64,000 bases of DNA from Lysobacter daejeonensis GH1-9 (GTDB lineage: Bacteria; Pseudomonadota; Gammaproteobacteria; Xanthomonadales; Xanthomonadaceae), in contig NZ_AVPU01000004.1 in assembly GCF_000768355.1 (NCBI RefSeq), positions 120,909 to 184,908 of the forward strand. The letters run 5' to 3'. Below are positions 55,134-64,000 of the stretch, piece after piece. Position 1 is the stretch's first letter, and every line of letters begins with the position of its first letter. The notes under the pieces were generated by a model, which ran no database searches, was not told the DNA's origin, and saw only the letters and a list, made by a program, of their open reading frames with translations. The position numbers and the translations under genes are program-made.

Positions 55134-55604
55134 TCAGTTCGCCTTTCCGGCGTCGGCGGCGGGCTCGGCCACGTTGTGCTTCTTGTGCGCCTGGCCCATC
55201 TTGTCGGCCACTTCCTTGGGCATGTACGTCTCGTCGTGCTTGGCCAGCACTTCCTCGGCGACGAAGCGATCGCCGTCCATGCGGCCAGTAGCCACCACCG
55301 CCTGGTTCTCGCGGAACAGGTCAGGGAGGATGCCGGTGTAGACCACGGGCAGGATGTTGTCGCCATCGGTCACGTCGAAGTGCGCTTCCATCGAGCCCTC
55401 GGCGCGCTTGAACGAGTTCTTGGCCACCATGCCGCCGAGGCGGAAACGAGCGTGCTTGCCGGCTTCGCCTGCCTTCACTTCGCTGGGGGTGTAGAGGTAG
55501 GCGACGTTGCGCTGCAGGGCCATCGCAACCAGCGTCGCGGCCAAACCGGCCGCCACCACCAGGGCGAGGATCCACAGCAGGCGTCGGCGGCGAATCGGAT
55601 TCAT
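55134..55604 (-). CDS. ccmE: Heme chaperone CcmE
   Basis: It carries heme covalently in the periplasm from CcmC to CcmF. The protein is 156 aa. An N-terminal membrane anchor (about 8-30) is followed by an OB-fold with [16 protein letters not shown] and [21 protein letters not shown]. The heme-binding His is in [11 protein letters not shown], with the nearby Tyr. The C-terminus is a charged, flexible tail. Its start overlaps the ccmD stop by 4 nt. Confidence 0.95.
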   Translation of the reverse strand: MNPIRRRRLLWILALVVAAGLAATLVAMALQRNVAYLYTPSEVKAGEAGKHARFRLGGMVAKNSFKRAEGSMEAHFDVTDGDNILPVVYTGILPDLFRENQAVVATGRMDGDRFVAEEVLAKHDETYMPKEVADKMGQAHKKHNVAEPAADAGKAN

Positions 55605-55765
55605 CGGGTCAACTCATCGGACTGCGTGCGGGCCGCCTCGCGCTTGGCGCGCTGGCGGGCGTTGTTGATCTCGCGGCGGATCTGCAGCCGGGTGGCGACG
55701 TAGTCCCAGCCCAGCACCACCACGAAGACAGCGAAAGAGGCGATGACGTAGTTCCGGTAGCTCAT
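55601..55765 (-). CDS. ccmD: Heme exporter protein CcmD
   Basis: A short membrane protein, 54 aa, that helps release holo-CcmE from CcmABC. It starts [20 protein letters not shown], a single membrane helix, followed by a charged amphipathic tail with [16 protein letters not shown]. The start overlaps the ccmC stop and the stop overlaps the ccmE start, both as ATGA. Confidence 0.93.
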   Translation of the reverse strand: MSYRNYVIASFAVFVVVLGWDYVATRLQIRREINNARQRAKREAARTQSDELTR

Positions 55766-56532
55766 CGGGCGCGCTTCCGGCTGTCAGGGCCGACACCGGC
55801 CAGGTCCGCCACCCACGATTTGCCGGCCTCGCGGCGCAGGTTGTCGGCGCGGGCGCGGGCGAGCAGGGCGCCGATGAACCACAGCTTGGTGCCGATGATC
55901 ATCCACCACAGCGGCGGCATCATCGACGGATCCATGGCGGACTCGCCGAAGACGCGGATGGTCTGGCCCTGGTGCAACGAGTTCCACCACACCACCGAGT
56001 AGCGAATGATCGGCAGCAGCACCACGCCGACGATTGCGAGGAAGCCGGCGGCACGCGCCGCGGCGCGACGGTCGTCGATGGCGTTGTACAGGCCAATCAC
56101 GCCCAGGTACAGGAACAGCAGGATCAGTTCGGTGGTCAGCCGCGGGTCCCAATCCCACCAGGTGCCCCACATCGGCTTGCCCCAGATCGAGCCGGTGGCC
56201 AGGGTGATGAGGGTGAACGCGGCGCCGATCGGCGCGCAGGCCATGGCGAGGATTTCCGCCAGCTTGATCCGCCACACCAGCGCGATCACCGAATACACAG
56301 CCATCAGCCCGAACACCGCCATGCTCATCCACGCGCTGGGCACGTGGATGTAGAGGATGCGGAAGCTGTCGCCCTGCTGGTAGTCGGACGGCACCTGGAA
56401 CAGCGCGCCATACACGCCCACCGCCATGACCAGCAGGCCCAGGCCATAAGCCCAAGGCGCCCAGCGCGCGGCAAAGCGGTCGAAGTAGGGGGGAGAGCCG
56501 AGTTTGTGGAACCAGAGGACGATCGGATTCAT
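55762..56532 (-). CDS. ccmC: Heme handling protein CcmC
   Basis: It loads heme onto CcmE at the outer face of the inner membrane. The protein is 256 aa with six membrane helices. The WWD signature is WGTWWDWDPRLTTELILLF. His ligands are likely in YIHVPSAW and WNSLHQG. It lies 88 nt downstream of ccmB, the largest gap in this operon, and overlaps ccmD. Confidence 0.95.
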   Translation of the reverse strand: MNPIVLWFHKLGSPPYFDRFAARWAPWAYGLGLLVMAVGVYGALFQVPSDYQQGDSFRILYIHVPSAWMSMAVFGLMAVYSVIALVWRIKLAEILAMACAPIGAAFTLITLATGSIWGKPMWGTWWDWDPRLTTELILLFLYLGVIGLYNAIDDRRAAARAAGFLAIVGVVLLPIIRYSVVWWNSLHQGQTIRVFGESAMDPSMMPPLWWMIIGTKLWFIGALLARARADNLRREAGKSWVADLAGVGPDSRKRAR

Positions 56533-56620
56533 GCGTTCAGGTCGCGCTCCGCGCAGGCGCGGTGGCGCCGGTTGGGTGGTGCCATTGTCGCCGAAGGGGC
56601 GGGCCGGGCGTTGACGTGCC

Positions 56621-57316
56621 TCAATTCAACGCGATCCGGATGGCGGTGGCGGCGGCCAGGGGCGCCAGCAGGGCGGTGACCACGAGGCCGGCTGCCAACA
56701 TCAGCAGCGCGCCGATCGGGTCCAGTCCCTGTGCCGACGCCGCCACGGCACCCGCGCCGAACACCAGAATCGGCACATACAGCGGCAGCGCCAGCAATGC
56801 GACAAGGATACCAGAGCGCCGCATCCCGACCGTCAGCGCGGCGACCACCGCTCCGAGCAGACTCAGCAAAGGCGTGCCCAGCGCGAGCGAGGCCATCAGC
56901 ACGCCCAGTTGCTCGCGCGGCAGGTGCAGCAGCTCGCCGAGGAACGGCGTGGCGACCAGCAACGGCAGCGCGGTCGTCGCCCAGTGCATGAATGTGCGCA
57001 CGCCCACCAGCCACGCCAAAGGCACCGGGGCCAGCATCCACTGCTCCAGTGAGCCGTCCTCGGCATCGCCGCGGAACAGGGTGTCCAGCGCCAACAGGCC
57101 GGCCAGCAGCACGGCCAGCCACAGCACCGCGGCGGCGACCTTCGACAGCGCCTGCGGCTCGCCGCCCAGGCCGAGGGCGAACAGTACGACCACCAGCAGC
57201 GCGAACAGCGCCGGCTGGAACGCATCGCCGCGGCGGCGCCACAACAGGCGCAGGTCGCGGGCCATGAGGGCCTTGGCCGATGACATCAGCCCGGGCGCGT
57301 GGTGGATCGGACTCAT
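56621..57316 (-). CDS. ccmB: Heme exporter permease CcmB
   Basis: The membrane subunit of the CcmAB ABC complex that drives release of holo-CcmE. The protein is 231 aa with about six helices. [33 protein letters not shown] and [23 protein letters not shown] are CcmB blocks. The start at 57316 overlaps the ccmA stop by 4 nt; the frame is open further upstream only as a ccmA shadow. Another Met ten codons in is also possible. Confidence 0.93.
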   Translation of the reverse strand: MSPIHHAPGLMSSAKALMARDLRLLWRRRGDAFQPALFALLVVVLFALGLGGEPQALSKVAAAVLWLAVLLAGLLALDTLFRGDAEDGSLEQWMLAPVPLAWLVGVRTFMHWATTALPLLVATPFLGELLHLPREQLGVLMASLALGTPLLSLLGAVVAALTVGMRRSGILVALLALPLYVPILVFGAGAVAASAQGLDPIGALLMLAAGLVVTALLAPLAAATAIRIALN

Positions 57317-57972
57317 CGGAAGCCCTCCGTGCGCTGGCGCTCCAGCGTGAGCAGCCGGGTGCGGACCGGGGGGGCGGCATATGCGCCGTGGGTGGTAACC
57401 AGCGCGGCGCCGCCTTCGCGCAGGTGCGCCTGCACCATGCGGTTGACCAGCTCGATGCCTTGCAGGTCCAGGTTGGCGTAGGGTTCGTCCATCAGCCACA
57501 GCGGGGCGGGCGAGAGCCACATGCGCGCCAGCGACAGCCGCTTCTTCTGCCCGGCCGAGAGCTGGCGGGCGAGGGCGTCCTCGTAACCGGCCAGGCCGAC
57601 GACGGCGAGGGCGTTCTCGGGGACTTGGGTGCGGCGGCGCCCCTGCAGTCCGCAGAGGAACTCGAGGTTTTCCAGCGCGCTGAGATCCGCCTTCAGCCCC
57701 GGCAGGTGACTGAGGTAGGCGATGGCGCGGGCGCGGCGCGAAGCCTGTGCACGTTCGCCGTCGATGTCGATCTCGCCTTCGTCCGCGCGCAGCAGTCCGG
57801 CCAGCACGCGCAGCAGGGTGGTCTTGCCGGCGCCGTTGCCGCCCTGCACGAGCAGCGCTTCGCCTGCATTGACCGAAAAGTCGAGGGGCCCGAACACGGG
57901 TTCATCATTGCGCGTGAAGCGCAGGCCGCGGGCTTCTAGCAGCGGCGGGGCGGGGCGGTCAGTGGGCGTCAT
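57313..57972 (-). CDS. ccmA: Heme exporter ATPase CcmA
   Basis: The ATP-hydrolysing subunit of CcmAB. The protein is 219 aa. Walker A is GGNGAGKTT (about 44-52), the ABC signature [13 protein letters not shown], and Walker [13 protein letters not shown]. It is the first gene of the nine-gene ccm operon, 36 nt after the DUF3293 gene; a TAGAAT at 58016-58011 on the minus strand could be its -10 box. Confidence 0.95.
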   Translation of the reverse strand: MTPTDRPAPPLLEARGLRFTRNDEPVFGPLDFSVNAGEALLVQGGNGAGKTTLLRVLAGLLRADEGEIDIDGERAQASRRARAIAYLSHLPGLKADLSALENLEFLCGLQGRRRTQVPENALAVVGLAGYEDALARQLSAGQKKRLSLARMWLSPAPLWLMDEPYANLDLQGIELVNRMVQAHLREGGAALVTTHGAYAAPPVRTRLLTLERQRTEGFR

Positions 57973-58008
57973 CGGCGGGAGACAGGCGGCCGTCGGGCCG
58001 CGATCCCG

Positions 58009-58479
58009 TCATTCTACCCAGTCGATGTGGGGTACAGGGGGGATGCCGGGTGGCCGTTGCAGGTACATCTTGAGGTGTACCGGGTGGCCGTATTCCCAGT
58101 GCAATACGCCGGCCTGGCCGAACTCGTGGGCCAACGCGTCCAGCATGTGGGGGTCCAACCCGCTCACCAGCCAGCCCAGCTCACGCCAATCACCAGTAGT
58201 GTCTTCCGCCCAGGCCGGCTGGTGTGGCGCGCCGATGGCCTTGAGTTGCGCAACCAGCGACGAGTCCGCGCTCTGGTTGATCGCGTCGGACTGAGGCCGG
58301 GAGGCGGGGTTCCACGCAGTGATGAAGGCATACCGGCTGGCGGGCCAATAGGCCTCCACATCACCCGCGGGCTTGCCGACCTTGAGCCGGAAGGTGTCGC
58401 CATCCAGGCGCACAGCGTAATCCGCCTGGGCATAGGCGGTTGCGAGTTCGCCGGCGTCCACGATCTGGATTTCGCGCAT
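58009..58479 (-). CDS. DUF3293 domain protein
   Basis: A 156-aa soluble protein of unknown function. The family block FITAWNPASRPQSDAINQSADSSLVAQLKAIG (about 52-83) and ELGWLVSGLDPHMLDALAHEFGQAGVLHW (split across about 98-127) identify DUF3293. No catalytic motif is evident. It lies upstream of ccmA on the same strand. A stretch of 260 bp separates it from the divergent aminotransferase; it holds TTGACG at 58678 but no complete promoter I can defend. Confidence 0.8.
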   Translation of the reverse strand: MREIQIVDAGELATAYAQADYAVRLDGDTFRLKVGKPAGDVEAYWPASRYAFITAWNPASRPQSDAINQSADSSLVAQLKAIGAPHQPAWAEDTTGDWRELGWLVSGLDPHMLDALAHEFGQAGVLHWEYGHPVHLKMYLQRPPGIPPVPHIDWVE

Positions 58480-58739
58480 CGCGTGAGTGTCGCGTGAAAG
58501 TCAGGGCGCACAAAGGCCGTTCGTCGGAGCGGCGGGAGTTCGGAGGCTGTGTCGCATGGGGGACGGTTGGATGGCTGGCTGGAGCATTGGAGCGTGCGCG
58601 CGGGACCCCGCCGCGGCGGCGTCGCGTCCAGATGTGCCGCCCCACTTTATCGCTTCATGCGGATTGATTGGTGGAACTTTGACGCTCCCTTTCCGTACAC
58701 TTGGCGATTCTTCCCCCGATCCCGGATGACGCGCCCGCG

Positions 58740-59900
58740 ATGACCGCCCCCCAGCCTCCCGCAACCAAGCTGCCCAAGGTGGGCACCACCATCTTCACCG
58801 TGATGTCGCAACTGGCGATGGAGCACGGTGCGGTGAACCTGGGGCAGGGTTTCCCGGACTTCGACGTGCCGGCCCGGCTGGTCGATGCCCTGACGCGTGC
58901 CATGCGCGAGGGCAAGAACCAGTACGCGCCGATGACCGGCCTGCCAGTGCTGCGCCAGGCCATCGCCGACAAGACCGAGCGCTGCTATGGCCATCGCCCG
59001 CACGTGGATGCCGAGATCACCGTGGTCTCGGGTGCCAGCGAGGCGATCTTCGACGCCATCGCCGCGGTCGTCCGCGCCGGTGACGAGGTGATCGTGCTGG
59101 ACCCGTGCTACGACTGCTATGAGCCCGCCATCGACCTGGCGGGCGGCGTGGCGGTGCACGTGGCGCTGGACCCGGCGACCTTCGCTCCGGATTGGGCGGC
59201 GATCCGCGCCGCGGTTACGCCGAAGACGCGGCTGCTGATGATCAACAGCCCGCACAACCCCTCCGGGGCGATGTTCACCAGCGACGACATTGCCCAGCTG
59301 ACGGCATTGTTGCGGGACACCGGCATCTACCTGCTCTCGGACGAGGTGTACGAGCACATCGTGTTCGACGGCGCGCGCCACGAGTCGGTGCTGCGCTACC
59401 CGGAACTGCGCGAGCGCGCGTTCGTGGTGTCCAGCTTCGGCAAGACCTACCACTGCACTGGTTGGAAAGTGGGCTACTGCATTGCGCCGGCCGCGCTGTC
59501 GGCCGAACTGCGCAAGGTGCACCAGTACAACACCTTCTGCACGTTCACCCCGGCGCAGGCGGCGTTTGCCGAGATGATCGAAGCCGAGCCGGAGCACTAC
59601 GAAACGCTGGGTGCTTTCTACGAGGAAAAGCGAGACCGTTTCCGCGAACAGTTGCTGACGACCAAGCTGAAGCCGTTGCCGGTGCCGGGCGGTTACTTCC
59701 AATTGGTGGACTATTCGGCGGTGAGCGACCTGGACGACGTCGAGTTCTGCCGCTGGCTGACGGTGGAGAAGGGCGTGACCGCGATTCCGCTGTCGCCGTT
59801 CTATGCGCAACCACCGAAGGGGCAGCGTCTGGCGCGGTTGTGCTTCGCCAAGAACGAGGCCACGCTGGATGCGGCCATCGCACGTCTGCAGAAGCTTTGA
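58740..59900 (+). CDS. PLP aminotransferase, YbdL/glutamine-methionine type
   Basis: A fold-type I aminotransferase of the YbdL/KAT group, which uses methionine, glutamine or aromatic amino acids. The protein is 386 aa. NLGQGFPDF, NQYAPMTGLPVLR, the Asn in SPHNPSGAMF, Asp in LLSDEVYEHIVFDG, the PLP Lys in SSFGKTYHCTGWKVGYC, and the substrate Arg in ARLCFAKNE are all present. The start at 58740 gives MTAPQPPATKLPKVGTTIF; a TTG 39 nt upstream is possible. The omega-amidase gene follows after 10 nt, which points to a glutamine transaminase role. Confidence 0.9.
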   Translation: MTAPQPPATKLPKVGTTIFTVMSQLAMEHGAVNLGQGFPDFDVPARLVDALTRAMREGKNQYAPMTGLPVLRQAIADKTERCYGHRPHVDAEITVVSGASEAIFDAIAAVVRAGDEVIVLDPCYDCYEPAIDLAGGVAVHVALDPATFAPDWAAIRAAVTPKTRLLMINSPHNPSGAMFTSDDIAQLTALLRDTGIYLLSDEVYEHIVFDGARHESVLRYPELRERAFVVSSFGKTYHCTGWKVGYCIAPAALSAELRKVHQYNTFCTFTPAQAAFAEMIEAEPEHYETLGAFYEEKRDRFREQLLTTKLKPLPVPGGYFQLVDYSAVSDLDDVEFCRWLTVEKGVTAIPLSPFYAQPPKGQRLARLCFAKNEATLDAAIARLQKL

Positions 59901-59910
59901 GGTGAACCCG

Positions 59911-60708
59911 ATGCAGGACCTGCGTGTTTCCATCGTCCAGGGTGACACCCGCTGGCACGATCCGGCCGCCAACCGCGATTACTACGCCCGGTTGATCGCA
60001 CCGCTGCATGGCACCACCGACCTGGTGGTGTTGCCGGAGACCTTTACCAGCGGCTTCAGCAACGATGCCATCGGCAACGCCGAAGGCATGGACGGCCCCA
60101 CCGTCGCATGGATCCGCGAGCAGGCCGCCAAGCTGGGCGCCGCCGTCACTGGCAGCGTGCAGTTGCGCACCGATGAAGGTGTGTTCAATCGCATGCTGTT
60201 CGCCACGCCGGAAGGCGCCCTGCACACCTACGACAAGCGCCACCTGTTCCGCTACGCGCGCGAACACGAGCGCTATGCCGCGGGCCGCGAGCGCCTGACG
60301 CTGGACTGGAAAGGCTGGCGGATCTGTCCGCTGGTCTGCTACGACCTGCGCTTCCCCGTGTTTTCGCGCAATCGCTATGACGTGGAGCGCCCGGGCGAAC
60401 TCGACTACGACCTGGCCCTGTACGTGGCCAACTGGCCGTCGTCGCGCAACTACCCGTGGAAGACGCTGCTGCGCGCCCGGGCCATCGAGAACCTGTGCTA
60501 CGTGGTGGGCGTCAACCGGATCGGCACCGACGGCAACGGGCTGCACTACAGTGGCGACAGCGCGGTGATCGACTTCCTCGGTCATCCGGTAAGCGAGTGC
60601 ACGGACGAGGAAGTGGTGGTCACCACCACGCTGCAGGCAGCGGAGTTGCGGGCACACCGCGAACGCTTCCCCGCCATGCTCGACGGGGACGCGTTCGAAC
60701 TGCGCTGA
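59911..60708 (+). CDS. Omega-amidase, YafV type (nitrilase superfamily)
   Basis: It hydrolyses alpha-ketoglutaramate to 2-oxoglutarate and ammonia, the step after glutamine transamination. The protein is 265 aa. The Glu-Lys-Cys triad is Glu in LPETFTSGF, Lys in TYDKRHLF and Cys in CPLVCYDLRFP. WPSSRNYPWKTLLRARAIENLCYVVGVNR is typical of YafV. GAGGTG lies about 7 nt before the ATG and overlaps the end of the aminotransferase gene, so the two are one unit. Confidence 0.92.
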   Translation: MQDLRVSIVQGDTRWHDPAANRDYYARLIAPLHGTTDLVVLPETFTSGFSNDAIGNAEGMDGPTVAWIREQAAKLGAAVTGSVQLRTDEGVFNRMLFATPEGALHTYDKRHLFRYAREHERYAAGRERLTLDWKGWRICPLVCYDLRFPVFSRNRYDVERPGELDYDLALYVANWPSSRNYPWKTLLRARAIENLCYVVGVNRIGTDGNGLHYSGDSAVIDFLGHPVSECTDEEVVVTTTLQAAELRAHRERFPAMLDGDAFELR

Positions 60709-60731
60709 GCCCCGGTTGGGGGGGCAGGCAC

Positions 60732-60941
60732 CTATTCCTGGAGGGTGAATCCCACCTTCAGAGTGACCTGCCAGTGGGCGATCTTGCCTCCTTCCACGTG
60801 ACCGCGCACATCGGTGACCTGGAACCAGCGGATGTCGCGGATGGTCTTCGAGGCGCGCTCGATCGCCTTGCGGACGGCGTCGTCACTGCTGGCGAGGGAG
60901 GACCCGGTCAGTTCGACCGACTTGTAGACGTGTTCGCTCAT
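60732..60941 (-). CDS. Dodecin (flavin-storage protein)
   Basis: A 69-aa protein that assembles into dodecameric flavin/CoA-binding shells. It has the complete family pattern: [26 protein letters not shown] (split over about 5-30), then [20 protein letters not shown] with the flavin-stacking Trp, then [19 protein letters not shown] lies about 10 nt upstream. It is convergent with the omega-amidase gene. Confidence 0.95.
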   Translation of the reverse strand: MSEHVYKSVELTGSSLASSDDAVRKAIERASKTIRDIRWFQVTDVRGHVEGGKIAHWQVTLKVGFTLQE

Positions 60942-61140
60942 GGTGGGCCTGCTCCTGGCTGGATACGGTGGGTGGTCCGTTCGCGTGTCTGTTCAAACGT
61001 CATGCGGGGGGAAGCACGGTCGCGCTACCCCCGGGTGGACGGGAGGGCGGGTGCAGCGGGTCGGGCTCTTGCCGCCGCGTTTACAAGCTTGGGTGTTTAC
61101 TGAACGTCCGGGCGGACCTGTCCGCTCCGCCCTCGGGACG

Positions 61141-62577
61141 ATGATGAACGTGCGTGGGCACGGTTGGCGTCCGGTGTGGGTGCTGGCGTTGGGGCTGGCT
61201 GCCGGCGGGCTGTCGATGCCGGTCTCCACGGTTGCCAGGGTGGATCGCGCTCCCTCGGTGTTGCTGTTGGACATCAAGGGGGGCATCGGTCCGGCCACAA
61301 GCGACCACGTCCGCAGAGGGCTGGAACAGGCCGCCGACGAGGATGCCAGCGCCGTGGTGTTGCGCATCGACACCCCGGGCGGGCTGGATGCCGCCACCCG
61401 TGACATCAACCAGGCCATCCTCGCCTCCAAGGTGCCGGTGATCGGATGGGTCGCGCCGGAGGGCGCGCGCGCCGCCAGTGCCGGAACCTACATCCTCTAC
61501 GCCTGCCATCTTGCGGCGATGGCGCCGGCCACGGCGCTGGGTGCTGCAACGCCGGTATCCATCGGGCCGGGCCAGTCGCCGCGAAAGGATCCGGCACAGG
61601 CACCGGATAGGCGAGAGGACGACGCTAGGCCTCCCAAGGCCACGCCTGTCTCCGCTGACGATGCCGCGGCGGGGAAGGCCATCAATGACGCTGCGGCGTA
61701 CCTGCGCAGCCTGGCCGAGTTGCGCGGCCGCGATGTCGTATTCGCGGAGAAGGCGGTGCGCGAGGCCGCGACGCTGACGGCACGCCAGGCGGTTGAGGCG
61801 AAGGTGGTTGAGTTCATCGCCAGCGACATGACCCAATTGCTCGCCCAGGCCCATGGGCGCACGGTTCGATTGGGCGAGCGCAGTGTCACGCTGGTCACGG
61901 AAGGCGCGACGGTCAACGTGTTCGAGCCCGGTTGGCGCACGCGCTTGTTGGCGGTGATCACCGAGCCGACCGTCGCGTACCTGTTGCTGCTGATCGGCCT
62001 GTACGGACTGCTGTTCGAGGGCTACAGCCCGGGCGCGGTGTTTCCTGGCGTGATCGGGGCGATCTGTCTGCTGCTGGCGCTGTACGCGCTGCAGGTGCTG
62101 CCGGTCAACTATGCCGGGCTGGCGTTGATCGTGCTGGGTGTGGCGTTGATGGCGGCGGAATTCGCCATGCCCAGTTTTGGCGCGCTGGGCATCGGTGGCG
62201 TTGTGGCGCTCGTGGCCGGCTCGCTGATCATGTTCGACACGTCGGGGCCGGGCTACGGTATCCCGGGGCGACTGATTGCCGGCATCGCCTTGGCCAGTGC
62301 GTTGTTGTTCATGGGCGTACTGTGGCTTGCAACGCGCGCGCGCCGGTTGCCGGTGGTTGCGGACGTGGCCAGTCCGTTGGGCCAGCTGGCGCTGGTCGTG
62401 GAGGACTTTGCCGGACGCGGCACCGTACGCATCCGCGGCGAGGAGTGGCAGGCCGCGTCCGCCAGGCCACTCAGGCGCGGCGACCGCGTGCGCGTGGCCG
62501 CCATCGATGGACTGGTTCTGCAGGTCGTCCCGCTGGATGCCCCCGGACCCGGGCCCGAACTCCCCGGAGGTGCGTGA
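61141..62577 (+). CDS. NfeD-family membrane serine protease (ClpP-like + NfeD domain)
   Basis: A membrane protein of the long NfeD1b class, paired with slipin. The protein is 478 aa. A signal/anchor lies at 1-30, then a ClpP/SppA-like protease domain (about 38-240) with [15 protein letters not shown] and the catalytic-Ser region [12 protein letters not shown]. Four membrane helices (about 272-400) and a C-terminal OB-fold NfeD domain (about 410-470, [14 protein letters not shown]) follow. The start is the first of two adjacent ATGs; upstream sequence lacks family likeness. The stop overlaps the slipin start (TGATG). Confidence 0.88.
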   Translation: MMNVRGHGWRPVWVLALGLAAGGLSMPVSTVARVDRAPSVLLLDIKGGIGPATSDHVRRGLEQAADEDASAVVLRIDTPGGLDAATRDINQAILASKVPVIGWVAPEGARAASAGTYILYACHLAAMAPATALGAATPVSIGPGQSPRKDPAQAPDRREDDARPPKATPVSADDAAAGKAINDAAAYLRSLAELRGRDVVFAEKAVREAATLTARQAVEAKVVEFIASDMTQLLAQAHGRTVRLGERSVTLVTEGATVNVFEPGWRTRLLAVITEPTVAYLLLLIGLYGLLFEGYSPGAVFPGVIGAICLLLALYALQVLPVNYAGLALIVLGVALMAAEFAMPSFGALGIGGVVALVAGSLIMFDTSGPGYGIPGRLIAGIALASALLFMGVLWLATRARRLPVVADVASPLGQLALVVEDFAGRGTVRIRGEEWQAASARPLRRGDRVRVAAIDGLVLQVVPLDAPGPGPELPGGA

Positions 62578-63338
62578 TGAACATGATCCTGTGGATGCCC
62601 CTGGTGCTGCTCCTGCTGGCCCTGATAGCCAGTGCGATCAAGATCCTGCGCGAGTACGAGCGGGCCGTCGTGTTCCAGCTGGGGCGATTCTGGAAGGTCA
62701 AAGGGCCCGGCCTGTTCCTGCTGATTCCGGTGGTGCAGCAGATGGTGCGGGTGGACCTGCGCACCATCGTCATGGACGTGCCTTCGCAGGACTTGATCTC
62801 CCACGACAATGTCTCCGTCAAGGTCAATGCGGTGGTCTATTTCCGGGTCGTCGATCCGCAGAAGGCCATCATCAACGTCGAGCACTACTACGAGGCCACC
62901 AGCCAACTGTCGCAGACAACGTTGCGATCCGTGCTGGGCAAGCACGACCTGGACGAGATGCTGGCCGAGCGAGACAGGCTCAATAGCGACATCCGCGCCA
63001 TCCTCGACGCCCAGACCGACGCGTGGGGCATCAAGGTGGCCAACGTCGAGATCAAGCATGTCGACATCAACGAAACCATGGTCCGCGCGATCGCGCGCCA
63101 GGCCGAGGCGGAGCGCGTGCGGCGCGCCAAGATCATCCATGCCGAGGGTGAGCACCAGGCCGCGGAGATGCTGGTGCGGGCCGCGAAGCTGCTCGGCGAG
63201 GACCCCCGTGCCATCCAGTTGCGCTACCTGCAGACGCTGACCGAGATCGCCGGGGAGAAGAGTTCGACGATCGTTTTCCCGCTGCCGATCGACCTGCTCG
63301 AGAGCCTGGCCACCCGCCGGAATGGCGGGGCGCCCTGA
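62577..63338 (+). CDS. Slipin (stomatin/SPFH family)
   Basis: A membrane scaffold of the stomatin-like slipin group, the usual partner and possible substrate of NfeD protease. The protein is 253 aa. An N-terminal membrane hairpin (about 4-22) is followed by an SPFH domain with [23 protein letters not shown], and a helical segment with [21 protein letters not shown]. The C-terminal [19 protein letters not shown] is typical of slipins. GGAGG lies 6 nt upstream; it starts at the last base of the nfeD stop. Confidence 0.94.
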   Translation: MNMILWMPLVLLLLALIASAIKILREYERAVVFQLGRFWKVKGPGLFLLIPVVQQMVRVDLRTIVMDVPSQDLISHDNVSVKVNAVVYFRVVDPQKAIINVEHYYEATSQLSQTTLRSVLGKHDLDEMLAERDRLNSDIRAILDAQTDAWGIKVANVEIKHVDINETMVRAIARQAEAERVRRAKIIHAEGEHQAAEMLVRAAKLLGEDPRAIQLRYLQTLTEIAGEKSSTIVFPLPIDLLESLATRRNGGAP

Positions 63339-63423
63339 GGACATGGTGCCGCCGACATACGGCAGCAAGCAGCCGGAAGGGCAGGGATACACTCAATGTG
63401 TTCCAGCAGTGGAGGATTCCGCC

Positions 63424-63888
63424 ATGACCACGCAAAGACTTGAACAGTACCTGCGGTCTCACGACGTAGCTTTCGACACGCTGCCGCATGACCATGCCAT
63501 CACCGCGCTTGATGTCGCGCGACGTGCACACTTGGCGGGCAAGGATGTCGCGAAAACGGTCATGGTCAAGGTGGACGGCCGCTTGGCGATGGCGGTGATG
63601 CCCGCCAACGAATGGCTCAGCCTTGAACGCATGCGCCAGGCGTGTGGCGCGAAGAGCGTGGCGCTGGCCAACGAAAGCGAGTTCATCGATCGTTTCCCGG
63701 AGTGCGAAGTAGGCGCTATGCCGCCATTCGGCAACCTGTACGGGATGGACGTGTATGCCGCCGACACGTTGTCGCACGAGCATGACATTGCCTTCAATGC
63801 AGGCAGCCATGACGAAGTGGTGCGGATGGGCTGGAACGACTACGAGCGATTGGTGCATCCGCGCATCATGTCCATGACCCGGCATTGA
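63424..63888 (+). CDS. YbaK/ProX-type aminoacyl-tRNA deacylase-like protein
   Basis: A 154-aa protein with the YbaK/EbsC fold, which clears mischarged tRNAs in trans. AARRAHLAGKDVAKTVMVKVDGRLAMAV-like sequence (VARRAHLAGKDVAKTVMV) contains the conserved Lys. EFIDRFPECEVGAMPPFGNLYGMDVY is the second family block. GGAGG lies about 10 nt upstream of the ATG; an upstream in-frame start would add 34 unrelated residues. Which misacylated tRNA it uses cannot be told. Confidence 0.88.
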   Translation: MTTQRLEQYLRSHDVAFDTLPHDHAITALDVARRAHLAGKDVAKTVMVKVDGRLAMAVMPANEWLSLERMRQACGAKSVALANESEFIDRFPECEVGAMPPFGNLYGMDVYAADTLSHEHDIAFNAGSHDEVVRMGWNDYERLVHPRIMSMTRH

Positions 63889-63901
63889 GTCAGGGCGAAA
63901 G

Positions 63902-63933
63902 CGAAGGGCACCTTGCGGTGCCCTTCGTGTCTT
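63902..63933. terminator. Terminator between ybaK-like gene and the convergent gene
   Basis: CGAAGGGCACC-TTGC-GGTGCCCTTCG is a perfect 11-bp stem followed by TGTCTTT on the plus strand. It lies 4-14 nt from both stop codons and may serve both. Confidence 0.75.
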
Positions 63934-63936
63934 TCG

Positions 63937-64000
63937 TCAGCCGCGCGGGCCGTGACCGCCACCGGGGCGACCGCCCCCCGGACGCCCGCCACCGCGCGGG
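63937..64000 (-). CDS. C-terminus of an Arg-Gly-rich protein (partial, gene continues beyond window)
   Basis: On the minus strand an open frame enters from the window edge and ends at TGA 63937-63939. The last 20 residues, PRGGGRPGGGRPGGGHGPRG, form a Gly/Arg repeat like the RNA-binding tail of DEAD-box helicases (RhlE type) or cold-shock RNA-binding proteins. Too short to name the gene. Confidence 0.5.
   Translation of the reverse strand, partial: PRGGGRPGGGRPGGGHGPRG

Noticed and set aside
1..64000. CRISPR array, prophage, insertion sequence or replication origin
   Set aside because: I saw no regularly spaced repeats, transposase or integrase motifs, or clustered DnaA boxes.

Overview
The window is chromosomal DNA of a high-G+C gammaproteobacterium, most likely Lysobacteraceae (Xanthomonadaceae: Lysobacter, Luteimonas or Thermomonas type). 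The signs are a Xanthomonas-type LexA box (TTAG-N6-TACTA) in front of dinB, an OhrR whose two cysteines fall at the X. campestris positions (C22/C127), a class III PhaEC synthase, the DUF3348/DUF802/OmpA/DUF2894 operon, and many start codons lying 6-7 nt after a -10 box (leaderless mRNAs). No rRNA, phage, transposase or CRISPR array is visible; there is one tRNA.

Layout. 1-2467: end of a large outer-membrane beta-barrel gene. 2490-11811: the rimP-nusA-infB-rbfA-truB-rpsO-pnp transcription/translation operon, with a long leader and several hairpins. 11863-15878: LexA-controlled dinB (-) and a Pat-type lysine acetyltransferase (+). 15893-31216: mostly carbon-storage and acetate-linked genes, namely a GntP-family permease, a TonB-dependent receptor, a CrbS/CrbR-type two-component pair, a 3-hydroxybutyrate oligomer hydrolase, phosphatidylserine synthase, phaE-phaC, a PspC protein, an HExxH-containing protein of unknown function and a sorbosone-dehydrogenase-like lipoprotein. 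31340-32662: an Ala-rich lipoprotein and an NRDE/TANGO2 protein. 32997-36229: an arsenate detoxification operon arsR-gapdh-arsJ-CDF transporter.

36316-40433 (-): a four-gene overlapping operon coding for a MotA/ExbB-like channel protein with a 500-residue cytoplasmic tail, a MotB/OmpA-like partner and two DUF proteins. This proton-motor arrangement resembles the ZorAB part of Zorya but lacks known effectors, and it is the best candidate here for an undescribed system. 40614-42966: a membrane-anchored AraC regulator and a secreted NTF2-like/DJ-1 fusion. 43002-47466: fdhD, a lysyl-oxidase-like gene remnant, copA behind a CueR-type operator, a His-rich EF-hand protein and csaA. 47638-50805 (-): tRNA-Leu(CAA), cysteine dioxygenase, ohr/ohrR and a MetX-family acyltransferase. 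50902-57972 (-): a complete ccmABCDEFGHI cytochrome c maturation operon. 58009-64000: a DUF3293 protein, a glutamine-type aminotransferase with omega-amidase, dodecin, NfeD-slipin, a YbaK deacylase, and the RG-rich C-terminus of a gene leaving the window.

Functionally, several neighbours fit together. Pat and CrbSR both relate to acetyl-CoA synthetase control, next to PHB synthesis and oligomer degradation. OhrR and ohr share a matching operator core. All functions are read from sequence motifs without database searches.
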